Source: Anaerolineae bacterium
GTDB taxonomy: Bacteria; Chloroflexota; Anaerolineae; Anaerolineales; Villigracilaceae
Assembly (NCBI GenBank): GCA_030123675.1
Contig: JASJYH010000019.1
Coordinates: 1-34,042, forward strand
Length of the DNA: 34,042 bases
Direction of reading: 5' to 3'
Shown piece after piece: positions 17,810-25,689 of the stretch (positions within the stretch are counted from its first letter, which is position 1; every line of letters begins with the position of its first letter). The notes under the pieces are model-generated. The model was not told where the DNA came from and did no database searches. It saw only the letters and a program-made list of their open reading frames with translations. The translations under genes were made by a program, and so were the position numbers.

Positions 17810-20644
17810 ATGTCAGCAATCCGTACAATTCTCCGTCGCCGCCGTGATCGGCGGGCGGCTAGCCGCCGCAGTGTCGAAAAGCGGACCCAAAGAATCGCTT
17901 TGGGATTTGGCTTTGTGTTCAGTGTGTTTTTGGCATTGGCCATTTTAGGGATTACTTTTTTCTACGCGAATCTGACTCAAGACCTGCCATCCATAACAAT
18001 CCTGCCACAATTGCTCAACCCACCGGACGGTCTCTTACAACAGCCTACCCGTATTTACGACCGTACTGGTACGCATCTCTTAAAAACCTTTGCGCCGAGC
18101 GAATCCCCCCGGCGCTATATACCCCTCGATAAACAAAATCCACAGCATTTGCCAGAAACACTCGTGCAGGCTACGATTGCCTTGGCCGACCCAAACATTT
18201 GGCAACACTCCGGCTACGCATTGACCGGCCTGGACAAACCTGACTTGCATCCAACTCTTGCCCAGAAATTGGTCAGTGACTTGTTGCTATGGAATGAGCC
18301 AGCCTCCCTACAACGAGCTTTTCGTGAACGCCTGCTGGCTGCGCAGATCACAGCAGAATATGGTCGCACTCAGATTATCGAATGGTACCTAAATTCAGCA
18401 AATTATGGCAATGATGCCTATGGTGCAAATGCTGCGGCTGAACTATATTTTGGCAAATCCGTTGTTGGATTGACGCCCGCCGAAGCCGCTATTTTGGCAG
18501 CTGTTAGTCAGGCGCCCAGCCTAAATCCAATAGATGCATCCCAAACTGCATTACAGCGTGGACGCGAAACCATTCACATCATGGAAGCCTTGGACTTATT
18601 TCCAGAAGAAGAAATCAACAAAATGCTCGCAGAAACCCCTAGGTTTAGCGATCCTCCAGAATCACAAAATCAATTCGCGGCCGCTTTTCTCAACCTAGCC
18701 TTGCAACAACTTGATACGCAATTCAACAGCGCACGGATTGAACGGGGCGGGCTAACGATTACAACCAGCTTGGACTACGATCTTCAGTACCAGGCATCTT
18801 GTGCAATGCAAATCTATATGGTGCGCCTTCAAGGAAGTTCTGCCGTATTAACAGACTGCGAAGCTGCCCGCTTGCTGCCATCCTTGCCTTCTGATCTGCT
18901 GATCCACGAACCTATCGCAAGCGCTATCGTTACCGATCCGCGCAACGGTCAAGTACTGGCTGTAGTTGGCGAGTCCTTCCGCGGACAAGAAACCGCGCTT
19001 TTATCTGAACATGACGCTGGGTCCCTGCTGACGCCCTTCATTTATCTAACCGGATTTACACGTGGGTTGAGTCCTGCATCCCTTGTCTGGGATGTGCCCG
19101 GGCTGGGAACCCTGCGCAACCCAGACGACCAATACCATGGTCCCATCCGCTTGCGTCTCGCCTTGGCAAATGATTATCTCGTGCCCGCAGCCCAAGTGCT
19201 GGACCAAATGGGCGTTGAAAACGTTGCCCAAACATTAAGTTCGTTCGGCCTCAGCCTTGAATCTGCCTCGTCCCCTTTGGGAGCTGCCATTCCTCTGCAT
19301 GACGAAATTTTTCTCTCGTTATTGGATGTTTCGAGTGCATATGGTGTCCTGGCCGCAGGTGGTGTTAAATATGGGGGTACCATTGGGGCTGAGATTTTGC
19401 CCATAACCGTGCTACGTGTGGAAACCGCTGACCATGCCATTTGGCTGGATACAACCAACCCAACTGCCCAGCCAGTCGTCGCGCCACAATTGGCCTATCT
19501 GCTTACCGATATATTGAGCGATGAACCTTCCCGCTGGCCTGCGCTGGGACACCCCAATCCGTTTGAAATTGGGCGCCCGGTTAGCGCAAAAACAGGAATA
19601 ACTATGGATGGATTGGAAGCTTGGGCGGTTGGATACACTCCCTACCGGGTGGTCACCGTTTGGACTGGAACACGGACCGAAACAGAAACGCGTCTCTCCC
19701 CCCGCCTCCCGGCTGGTTATTGGTATGCCCTAATGCAAACCGCTTCTCGAGATCTGCCCCCTGGCGGCTGGCCCGCCCCCGCAGGCATCACTTCGATAGA
19801 TGTCTGTGACCCATCGGGTTTGTTACCCAGCCCAGATTGCCCAACCATCGTACGCGAAGTCTTCGCCAACGGCAGCGAACCAACCCAAGCCGATAATTTG
19901 TACCGTGTCTATGAGATTAACCGCGAAACTGGGTTTCTTGCAACAGTCTTTACGCCTCCGCAATATTTAGAAGAACGCGTTTATATGGCCATACCACTCG
20001 AAGCGCGTGATTGGGCAAAAGCCAATGGCTATGAGACGCCACCTAATTCCTATGATGCTATTCAACCCGTAAGGAAGAACCCTGATGTGAATATATCAAC
20101 CCCAACGATGTTTGCTGACCTACGCGGAGAAATCGAGATTGTAGGCACAGCTTCCGGCCCAAACTTTGATTATTTCCGGGTTTTGGTCGGGCAAGGCCTC
20201 AACCCGGGTAGTTGGGTACAGATCGGAGAAGATTCAAGTTCACTGGTATTGGACGGCACATTGGCCAAATGGGATACCAGCCAGCTCAACGGCTTGTACG
20301 CCATCCAATTACAGGCCGTCCGCACTGACCAACGCATAGATACAGCTGTCATCCAGGTTACCTTGGATAATACTCAGCCGGAAGTAAGTGTGAGCTATCC
20401 ACAAGATGGCGCTGAACTGGATCTCAGCAGCAATCGCCAGATCACATTTCAAGTGCAGGCTGGTGATAATTTGTCTTTGTCAATCGTGGAATATTATATT
20501 GATGGTGAATTAGTCGGTTCCTTGGATGAGGCGCCCTACGCTCTGACTTGGAAAGCAACCAGCGGTGAGCATCAATTAAAGGTCTTGGCACGCGATCGGG
20601 CAGGAAATGAAAGTGAAGAAGTGATTCGGTTTTCTGTAAAGTAA
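17810..20644 (+). CDS. Penicillin-binding-protein homologue (GT51 plus transpeptidase) with degenerate catalytic motifs
   Basis: 944 residues with class A PBP layout: basic cytoplasmic N-terminus, one membrane helix (about 30-52), GT51 domain (about 75-245), transpeptidase domain (about 310-640) and Ig-like beta domains (about 755-944). The fold-typical GT51 segment IIEWYLNSANYGNDAYGANAAAELYFGK and GLTPAEAAILAA are well kept, but motif 1, normally EDxxFxxHxG, reads ADPNIWQHSG (Ala126 for the catalytic Glu), and the STITQQ motif reads PTLAQK. In the transpeptidase, SxxK reads SLLT (Ser405, Thr408), the SxN region reads ANDYLVP with no Ser or Asn in register, and only KTG (594-596) is intact. 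It may therefore be a pseudo-enzyme or structural/regulatory PBP. The ATG overlaps the stop of a tiny upstream frame (TAATG). Confidence 0.85.
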   Translation: MSAIRTILRRRRDRRAASRRSVEKRTQRIALGFGFVFSVFLALAILGITFFYANLTQDLPSITILPQLLNPPDGLLQQPTRIYDRTGTHLLKTFAPSESPRRYIPLDKQNPQHLPETLVQATIALADPNIWQHSGYALTGLDKPDLHPTLAQKLVSDLLLWNEPASLQRAFRERLLAAQITAEYGRTQIIEWYLNSANYGNDAYGANAAAELYFGKSVVGLTPAEAAILAAVSQAPSLNPIDASQTALQRGRETIHIMEALDLFPEEEINKMLAETPRFSDPPESQNQFAAAFLNLALQQLDTQFNSARIERGGLTITTSLDYDLQYQASCAMQIYMVRLQGSSAVLTDCEAARLLPSLPSDLLIHEPIASAIVTDPRNGQVLAVVGESFRGQETALLSEHDAGSLLTPFIYLTGFTRGLSPASLVWDVPGLGTLRNPDDQYHGPIRLRLALANDYLVPAAQVLDQMGVENVAQTLSSFGLSLESASSPLGAAIPLHDEIFLSLLDVSSAYGVLAAGGVKYGGTIGAEILPITVLRVETADHAIWLDTTNPTAQPVVAPQLAYLLTDILSDEPSRWPALGHPNPFEIGRPVSAKTGITMDGLEAWAVGYTPYRVVTVWTGTRTETETRLSPRLPAGYWYALMQTASRDLPPGGWPAPAGITSIDVCDPSGLLPSPDCPTIVREVFANGSEPTQADNLYRVYEINRETGFLATVFTPPQYLEERVYMAIPLEARDWAKANGYETPPNSYDAIQPVRKNPDVNISTPTMFADLRGEIEIVGTASGPNFDYFRVLVGQGLNPGSWVQIGEDSSSLVLDGTLAKWDTSQLNGLYAIQLQAVRTDQRIDTAVIQVTLDNTQPEVSVSYPQDGAELDLSSNRQITFQVQAGDNLSLSIVEYYIDGELVGSLDEAPYALTWKATSGEHQLKVLARDRAGNESEEVIRFSVK

Positions 20645-20819
20645 AGGGGAACCCTATTGTTGCGAAGAATGATCTGACAAAGCGAATTCAAATACCCTGC
20701 GTAGTCGCTAAAGGGGTTCGTGTTAAAATTGATTGGCGGCTTAAGTAGGTTGGCTCTTGCTCAAGTATACATTTATTTTTACTCTAGTCATTCCATTGAA
20801 CCCAAAGGAACGCATACCC
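20645..20819. other. Intergenic spacer between the PBP and TPR genes (175 bp)
   Basis: A leader of 175 nt with no gene. No terminator hairpin is evident after the PBP stop. An upstream TTG at 20757 is in frame with the TPR gene but would put 21 residues before the lipoprotein signal, so it was not used. Confidence 0.4.
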
Positions 20820-21767
20820 ATGAATTTGAAATCTCGAACCTTCCTGGTCAGCATCATTTTTTTTGTCTTATTAATCAGTTGCGGTCCGTCCAAGGCAGAA
20901 CAAGCGCAACCCTTCATTGACAGCGGTTTAGACTTTCAAGAACAAGGCGACTATGTACGCGCAATCGCAGAATTCGATCAGGCGATTGCTATTGACCCAA
21001 AAAATGCTGATGCCTACCTAAAACGCGGAAAACTCTACCGCGAGGTAGGCCAAATGAGTCGTGCGATCGCTGACTTCGACCAAGCTATCGCAAACAACTC
21101 CGATAATGCCGAAGCCTATTACGAACGCGGGATCGCCTATTACAATGGAGCCGACCTCGACAGAGCCAAAGCCGATTTCGATCAAGCCATTGCTATTGAC
21201 CCAGAGTACGCTAAGGCTTTCTACAACAGAGGCGTCATTTATGCCGAGCTTGGCGACTTTGACAGTGCTTTAGCCGACTACGACCAGGCTATTGTCCTCG
21301 ACCCGCAAGATGCGCAAGCCTACTACAACCGCGGGGTTATATATGGCCAGAAGGGCGATTTAGACAATGCGATCGCCAATTATGATCAGGCCATTGCTCT
21401 CGATCCGCAGCATTGGGAAGCCTTCTTTAACCGCGGGCTCGCCTATATGGATAAAGGGAATCCTGATCAAGCTATAGCCGACTACGACCAGGTCATCAAG
21501 ATTAAACCTAAGAATTTGAATGCCTACTACAGCCGCGGACTCGCCTATTTGGATAAAGGGGACCCTGATCAAGTTATAGCCGATTTCAGTCAAGTTCTTG
21601 AAATCGGCGAAGAAGACGCTATAGTGTTTTTCTTACGAGGTTTTACGTACGCAAAGCTTGGAGAACAAGACAAGGCGATCTCGGATCTTGAAAAGGCGCT
21701 GGAAATAGGGCTGGGCCCGAACAGAAAGCAAATTGCGGAGCAGCTTTTAGAATCATTGAAGCAATAA
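20820..21767 (+). CDS. TPR-repeat lipoprotein
   Basis: 315 residues. The N-terminus is a lipoprotein signal: MNLKSRTF, a hydrophobic core and LLISC with Cys21 as the probable lipidation site. The rest is eight tetratricopeptide repeats of 34 residues (from about residue 30 to the C-terminus), each with the family pattern (A/R)G..Y...GD...A...DQAI..DP.....Y. TPRs form helical scaffolds for protein binding; no enzyme motif is present. Repeats 6 and 7 are very alike at DNA level, suggesting a recent internal duplication. AAGGAACG upstream of the ATG at 20820 could be the ribosome-binding site. The gene stands alone, with a spacer on each side. Confidence 0.88.
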   Translation: MNLKSRTFLVSIIFFVLLISCGPSKAEQAQPFIDSGLDFQEQGDYVRAIAEFDQAIAIDPKNADAYLKRGKLYREVGQMSRAIADFDQAIANNSDNAEAYYERGIAYYNGADLDRAKADFDQAIAIDPEYAKAFYNRGVIYAELGDFDSALADYDQAIVLDPQDAQAYYNRGVIYGQKGDLDNAIANYDQAIALDPQHWEAFFNRGLAYMDKGNPDQAIADYDQVIKIKPKNLNAYYSRGLAYLDKGDPDQVIADFSQVLEIGEEDAIVFFLRGFTYAKLGEQDKAISDLEKALEIGLGPNRKQIAEQLLESLKQ

Positions 21768-22069
21768 GGACTCCACAGAAAAAAGGCTTCATCTCCACTA
21801 AGCACACAAAGGAACACAAAGGTTATTGTTTTTTATGCTAAAAAACTTAGAATCTTGTAAAATAATGGTCGTTTTCTCACAAATATCATCTGAAAACTTG
21901 TCTTTCGGAGCAAAAACTCGTATTTTTCACACGCATTCTAAATGTTTTCTTCGTGAACTTTGTGCTCTTTGCAAAGTGCCGTGCGCACTTCACGGTGTGG
22001 TAGGGTAGTTTTTGCAGTGGACTCAATAAAGGATATCAATAATAATTTGTTGTATCTATTCGATTAGAA
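21768..22069. other. Non-coding stretch with a decayed palindromic element upstream of sdhC
   Basis: About 300 bp without a credible gene. The ends at about 21769-21785 (GGACTCCACAGAAAAA) and 22008-22025 (TTTTTGCAGTGGACTC) are imperfect inverted repeats. Inside, CCACTAAGCACACAAAGGAACACAAAGG-like sequence at the left (about 21797-21823) faces CTTTGTGCTCTTTG... and CACGGTGTGGTAGGG at the right. This resembles the GTGG/CCAC-rich dispersed repeats common in bacterial and metagenome contigs. A 60-codon frame over it (21826-22008) has no coding character. Confidence 0.4.
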
Positions 22070-22098
22070 TTGAGTAATTAAAGGTGATGCTCTATATT
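22070..22098 (+). promoter_or_regulatory. Sigma-70-type promoter of the sdh operon
   Basis: TTGAGT (22070-22075), a 17-nt spacer and TATATT (22093-22098). Transcription would start near 22105, leaving a short leader with AGGAG (22108-22112) before the sdhC ATG at 22121. Confidence 0.6.
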
Positions 22099-22120
22099 AT
22101 TTGAGTAGGAGAATTCATAG

Positions 22121-22483
22121 ATGGGCTTGAAAAGAAATGTCAGTCTTACTACCGCTTTACGATACAAGGGAGAGGGGCCATATTTGGCCTTTATCTTGCA
22201 TCGTATCGGCGGGGTTGCATTATTTATCTTCTTTAGCCTCTACATTCTCATATTAGCTGGGGTGGATTCTGCCAATAGCATTTTTAGCAATTGGATCTTC
22301 CAAATCATTATTCTGATCTTCGGGTTATTTCATGCCATTAATGGCTTGCGCATTACCATTATGGACTTGTCTCCAAAAATGTTCGCCCACTATCAAAAAG
22401 CCATCAGCATCGAATGGGTACTTTATGCACTGCTGTGCGGATTTATCCTTTTCGTTGTGTTACAAAACAGGTTCGGAGGCTAA
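22121..22483 (+). CDS. sdhC: Succinate dehydrogenase cytochrome b556 subunit
   Basis: 120 residues with three membrane helices (about 25-48, 55-78 and 95-115). This is a membrane anchor of complex II, which oxidises succinate and passes electrons to quinone. Diagnostic residues: FILHRIGGVALF (His27, Arg28, SdhC signature) and GLFHAINGLRITIMD, where His71 is the probable haem b ligand. The TAA is directly followed by the sdhD ATG. The order C-D-A-B matches complex II operons. A sigma-70-type promoter lies just upstream. Confidence 0.92.
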   Translation: MGLKRNVSLTTALRYKGEGPYLAFILHRIGGVALFIFFSLYILILAGVDSANSIFSNWIFQIIILIFGLFHAINGLRITIMDLSPKMFAHYQKAISIEWVLYALLCGFILFVVLQNRFGG

Positions 22484-22897
22484 ATGGCAACTAGAAGCCT
22501 TCCACTATCAAAACGGGGTTTCAAATTCGAAACCATAATGTGGATATTCACTCGCTTGACAGTGATTGCTATGTACGCATTGCTGCTGGCGGGTCTTATC
22601 GGGGCCCTGATCCTAAGCGCAAAAACAGGCGCAAACTTAGCAGATATATTGCTGTGGGCCTTTTTCCCCAATAGCCTTGCCAATCCGCTGAGCACAGCAA
22701 TTTGGATCACTATCCTTGCCAAATTAATGGTCCTTGTATTTATAATGGTCGTCTCAGGCCATGGAGTGCACGGTGTGCTGGAGATATTGGATGATTATTT
22801 CAGTTCCCCTAACGCACAGCGCTGGTTCCGTAATTTTGTCATCGCCTATGTGCTTGGGGCAAATGTGATCGCTATATACGTAATTTGGAGGGCCTAG
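22484..22897 (+). CDS. sdhD: Succinate dehydrogenase membrane anchor subunit
   Basis: 137 residues with three hydrophobic helices (about 18-45, 72-92 and 114-136). It sits directly after sdhC and before sdhA, and its only conserved-looking motif, SGHGVHGVLEILDDY (His93, His96), agrees with SdhD, where a His in helix 2 binds haem b and the D-D-Y contacts quinone. Small hydrophobic SdhD proteins are poorly conserved, so the position in the operon is the main support. The start follows the sdhC stop without a gap. Confidence 0.88.
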   Translation: MATRSLPLSKRGFKFETIMWIFTRLTVIAMYALLLAGLIGALILSAKTGANLADILLWAFFPNSLANPLSTAIWITILAKLMVLVFIMVVSGHGVHGVLEILDDYFSSPNAQRWFRNFVIAYVLGANVIAIYVIWRA

Positions 22898-22912
22898 GCC
22901 GGGAATTCTCTT

Positions 22913-24706
22913 ATGGATAATGTTCACCAATTTGAAGTTATAGTGGTTGGTGCTGGTGGCGCCGGTTTGATGGCCGGGCTGTACGCCTCCAAAATTGCCA
23001 AGACGGCCGTTATCAGCAAACTTTATCCGACCCGCTCGCACACTGGTGCTGCTCAAGGTGGCATCAGTGCAGCCCTTGGTAATTACGAAGAAGACAATCC
23101 TGATTGGCATGTTTACGATACGGTTAAGGGCTCCGACTATTTAGGAGATCAAGACGCGATTGAGTTCATGTGTCATGAGGCCATTCAGGCTGTATATGAG
23201 CTCGAACACATGGGTTTGCCTTTCGACAGAACACCAGAAGGCCGAATTGCACAGCGTCCATTTGGCGGGCATACCAACAACAAGACCGGCAAAGCCGTTC
23301 GGCGGGCCTGCCATGCCGCCGACCGCACGGGTCACATGATATTGCAAACCTTGTACCAGCAGTGCCTAAAAAACAAGGTTAATTTCTACGACGAATTCCA
23401 GGTGCTCGACATCCTAATCGAAGACGGCAAGACAGTCGGTGTTGTAGGTGTGGAATTGGCGACAGGTGAACTGCACACCTTCCACGCCAAATCCGTGATC
23501 ATCGCCACTGGCGGGCATGGACGCGTGTGGGAGATCACCTCCAACGCGTATGCCTACACGGGGGACGGGGCAGCCATTGTTTCGCGTCATGGCATTCCGC
23601 TGGAGGATATGGAGTTCTTCCAATTCCACCCAACTGGCATTTACAAGATGGGCATCTTAATCACCGAAGGTGTCCGCGGGGAGGGCGGGGTCTTGCTTAA
23701 CAATGAGGGTACCCGTTTCATGGAGACCTACGCCCCAACAGTAAAGGACTTGGCTTCGCGGGACGTGGTCAGCCGTGCCATGTATCTCGAAATGCGCGCT
23801 GGCCGCGGGATCGATGGAAACCGCTACTGTTATCTGGACGTTACGCCTGCTACCGTTAACAAATACGCCGAAATCGATGGGCGCACCAACCCGGATGGCA
23901 GTCCATACGTAGTAACCGGCGAACAAATCCTATCAAAAATACCAGATATCGTGGATTTCAGCCGCACATACCTGGGAGTTGACCCGATTACCCAGCCCAT
24001 GCCAGTCCAACCGACGGCGCATTACGCCATGGGTGGGATTCCTACTAACAAATCAGGAGAAGTCGTCATTGACGATAAGAACACCGTTTTCCCCGGTCTG
24101 TTTGCAGCCGGAGAAGCGGCCTGTGTTTCTGTCCACGGCGCAAATCGCCTGGGGACAAACTCCTTGCTCGATATCGTAGTCTTTGGCAAGCACGCTGGAA
24201 TTCGAGCGGCCGAATTCGCCCAAGGCGCGGACTATGTCGCGCTCCCAGCCGATCCAACGGATTTCTCCCGGCAGCAGGTTGATCGTTTGAAAAATGGAAG
24301 CGGAAAGGAAAATGCTTTCGATATAGGCAAAGAGATGAAAGCAGTCATGTTCGATGAGGTCGGCGTTTACCGCACTGAAGAAGGTATCCAGAAAGCGGTT
24401 GAAAAATTGACAGAGTTGCAGGAGCGCTTCAAAGGTGTAAAAGTCCAGGATACCGGCAAGATCTTCAACACTGAGCTGCTCAACACCTGGGAATTAGGCA
24501 ATCTGTTGGATATGGCCGAAATAACCGCCGCGGCGGCGCTCAACCGCAAGGAATCGCGTGGTGGACACGCCCGGGATGATTACCCCGAGCGTGACGACAA
24601 GAATTGGCTCAAGCATTCCCTGGCCTGGAAAAAAGACGGGAAAATCAAACTCGGATATAAGCCGGTGGTTTTAACTAAATTTAAACCGAAGAAGAGAGTG
24701 TATTAG
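22913..24706 (+). CDS. sdhA: Succinate dehydrogenase flavoprotein subunit
   Basis: 597 residues, full length. SdhA carries covalent FAD and oxidises succinate to fumarate in the cytoplasm-facing part of complex II. Motifs: FAD dinucleotide fold VVGAGGAGLMAGLYA (Gly13-Gly18), SHTGAAQGGISAALG with His43 as the FAD attachment residue, QFHPTGIY (substrate region), RDVVSRAMYLEM with the catalytic Arg, PTAHYAMGGIPTN, and GLFAAGEAACVSVHGANRLGTNSLLDIVVFGKHAG. A fumarate reductase reading is possible from sequence alone, but the C-D-A-B order and the sdhC/D type favour succinate dehydrogenase. The gap to sdhB is 152 nt and holds a palindromic element. Confidence 0.95.
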   Translation: MDNVHQFEVIVVGAGGAGLMAGLYASKIAKTAVISKLYPTRSHTGAAQGGISAALGNYEEDNPDWHVYDTVKGSDYLGDQDAIEFMCHEAIQAVYELEHMGLPFDRTPEGRIAQRPFGGHTNNKTGKAVRRACHAADRTGHMILQTLYQQCLKNKVNFYDEFQVLDILIEDGKTVGVVGVELATGELHTFHAKSVIIATGGHGRVWEITSNAYAYTGDGAAIVSRHGIPLEDMEFFQFHPTGIYKMGILITEGVRGEGGVLLNNEGTRFMETYAPTVKDLASRDVVSRAMYLEMRAGRGIDGNRYCYLDVTPATVNKYAEIDGRTNPDGSPYVVTGEQILSKIPDIVDFSRTYLGVDPITQPMPVQPTAHYAMGGIPTNKSGEVVIDDKNTVFPGLFAAGEAACVSVHGANRLGTNSLLDIVVFGKHAGIRAAEFAQGADYVALPADPTDFSRQQVDRLKNGSGKENAFDIGKEMKAVMFDEVGVYRTEEGIQKAVEKLTELQERFKGVKVQDTGKIFNTELLNTWELGNLLDMAEITAAAALNRKESRGGHARDDYPERDDKNWLKHSLAWKKDGKIKLGYKPVVLTKFKPKKRVY

Positions 24707-24711
24707 ATAGC

Positions 24712-24839
24712 TGTCATTCCCCTACCCCCTGTCGGGGACCTTCGGCAGGGACGATGTGCGAGCCCCTAAGGCCGTCCGCCCCGCGAGGGCGTCGGCCCGA
24801 GACGGGGGGCGAACCCCATTCCCCCTTCGGGGAATGACA
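24712..24839. repeat. Palindromic intergenic element B between sdhA and sdhB
   Basis: A 128-bp element with 11-bp terminal inverted repeats: TGTCATTCCCC (24712-24722) and GGGGAATGACA (24829-24839). A small hairpin CATTCCCCC-TTC-GGGGAATG lies at its right end. Its inner 40 nt (24768-24807) are the exact reverse complement of 12992-13031. No target-site duplication is visible. The element ends 19 nt before the sdhB ATG, so it must be transcribed within the operon. Confidence 0.8.
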
Positions 24840-24858
24840 CTTACAACGAGGTATCAAC

Positions 24859-25566
24859 ATGAATGTTACACTGAAAATCCTGCGCTACAATCCCGAAAAA
24901 GACGAGAAAGGTCACTACGAGACTTACAGCGTGGAGGCCGAGCCAACCGACCGTTTGCTGGATTTGCTCGAAGAAATCAAGGGCCATCAAGATGGGACGC
25001 TCACCTTTCGGCGCTCCTGTGCCCACGGCGTGTGCGGTTCGGATGCTATGCGCATCAACGGAAGCAACAAGCTGGCTTGCCAAGTGCTGATCAAGAACGT
25101 GGGCGCAAAGATAACGATTGAACCCCTTTTGGGTCTGAAAGTGGTTAAAGACCTGATCGTGGATATGGAACCCTTTTTCGATAATTACAAAAAGGTGCTG
25201 CCGCATTTAATCAATGAAAGCGCTCTCCCGGCAGATGGTAAGGAACGCATCCAATCACAAAAGGAACGAGCGCGCTTCGACGACACCACCAAATGTATCA
25301 TGTGCGCGGCTTGTACGACCTCCTGCCCATCATTCTGGGGCAACGACGACTTTCTTGGTCCAGCGGCCTTGGTCAGCGCGCATCGGTTTGTCTTTGACAG
25401 CCGGGATGAGGGTGCAAGCGAGCGCTTGGAAGTCCTAAGCGAGACTTTTGGAGTGGCGCGCTGCCATACAGCCTTTAATTGCACCTCAGCCTGCCCGCGC
25501 GACATCAAGATTACGCAGGCGATTGGCGAACTGAAGATGGCGATGGTTACGGGGAAATTAGATTAG
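24859..25566 (+). CDS. sdhB: Succinate dehydrogenase iron-sulfur subunit
   Basis: 235 residues. SdhB passes electrons from FAD through three Fe-S clusters to quinone. The 2Fe-2S loop is Cys54-AHGV-Cys59-GS-Asp62 ... Cys74; Asp in third place is normal in some SdhB proteins, including that of E. coli. The 4Fe-4S and 3Fe-4S ligands are CIMCAACTTSC (Cys146, 149, 152, 156) and CHTAFNCTSACPRDI. The length is typical. The N-terminal ATG lies 18 nt after the end of the palindromic element, with GAGG upstream as a weak ribosome-binding site. A terminator follows. Bases 25333-25421 recur in a degraded copy at 26510-26598. Confidence 0.95.
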   Translation: MNVTLKILRYNPEKDEKGHYETYSVEAEPTDRLLDLLEEIKGHQDGTLTFRRSCAHGVCGSDAMRINGSNKLACQVLIKNVGAKITIEPLLGLKVVKDLIVDMEPFFDNYKKVLPHLINESALPADGKERIQSQKERARFDDTTKCIMCAACTTSCPSFWGNDDFLGPAALVSAHRFVFDSRDEGASERLEVLSETFGVARCHTAFNCTSACPRDIKITQAIGELKMAMVTGKLD

Positions 25567-25599
25567 CATATTTCAGCCCTAACTGTTTGATTGGTTACG

Positions 25600-25627
25600 A
25601 GACCGAGGCGCTTGCCTCGGTCTTTTT
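25600..25627 (+). terminator. Intrinsic terminator of the sdh operon
   Basis: Arms AGACCGAGGC (25600-25609) and GCCTCGGTCT (25614-25623) pair perfectly around a 4-nt loop and lead into a run of T residues (to 25627). Confidence 0.9.
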
Positions 25628-25629
25628 AC

Positions 25630-25673
25630 TTGACGGATACAAAGATGTCGTATAAGATGTCTTATAAGACATC
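25630..25673 (+). promoter_or_regulatory. Promoter and palindromic operator of the toxin-antitoxin pair
   Basis: TTGACG (25630-25635), 17 nt, then TAAGAT (25653-25658) form a likely promoter. An exact 18-bp palindrome, GATGTCTTATAAGACATC (25656-25673), overlaps the -10 end, and a further half-site GATGTCGTATAA (25644-25655) precedes it as a direct repeat of its left arm. This arrangement fits self-repression by a ribbon-helix-helix antitoxin. It lies 17 nt upstream of the antitoxin ATG. Confidence 0.65.
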
Positions 25674-25689
25674 AAAGGCTAGGTTTATA

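Noticed and set aside
25032-25082. SdhB 2Fe-2S loop with Asp in place of the third Cys
   Set aside because: Asp at this place is found in known SdhB proteins such as that of E. coli, so it is not a defect.
24756-25121. Arg-rich 121-codon frame starting in the palindromic element
   Set aside because: It runs through the repeat and then antiphase through sdhB; composition reflects GC-rich repeat DNA.
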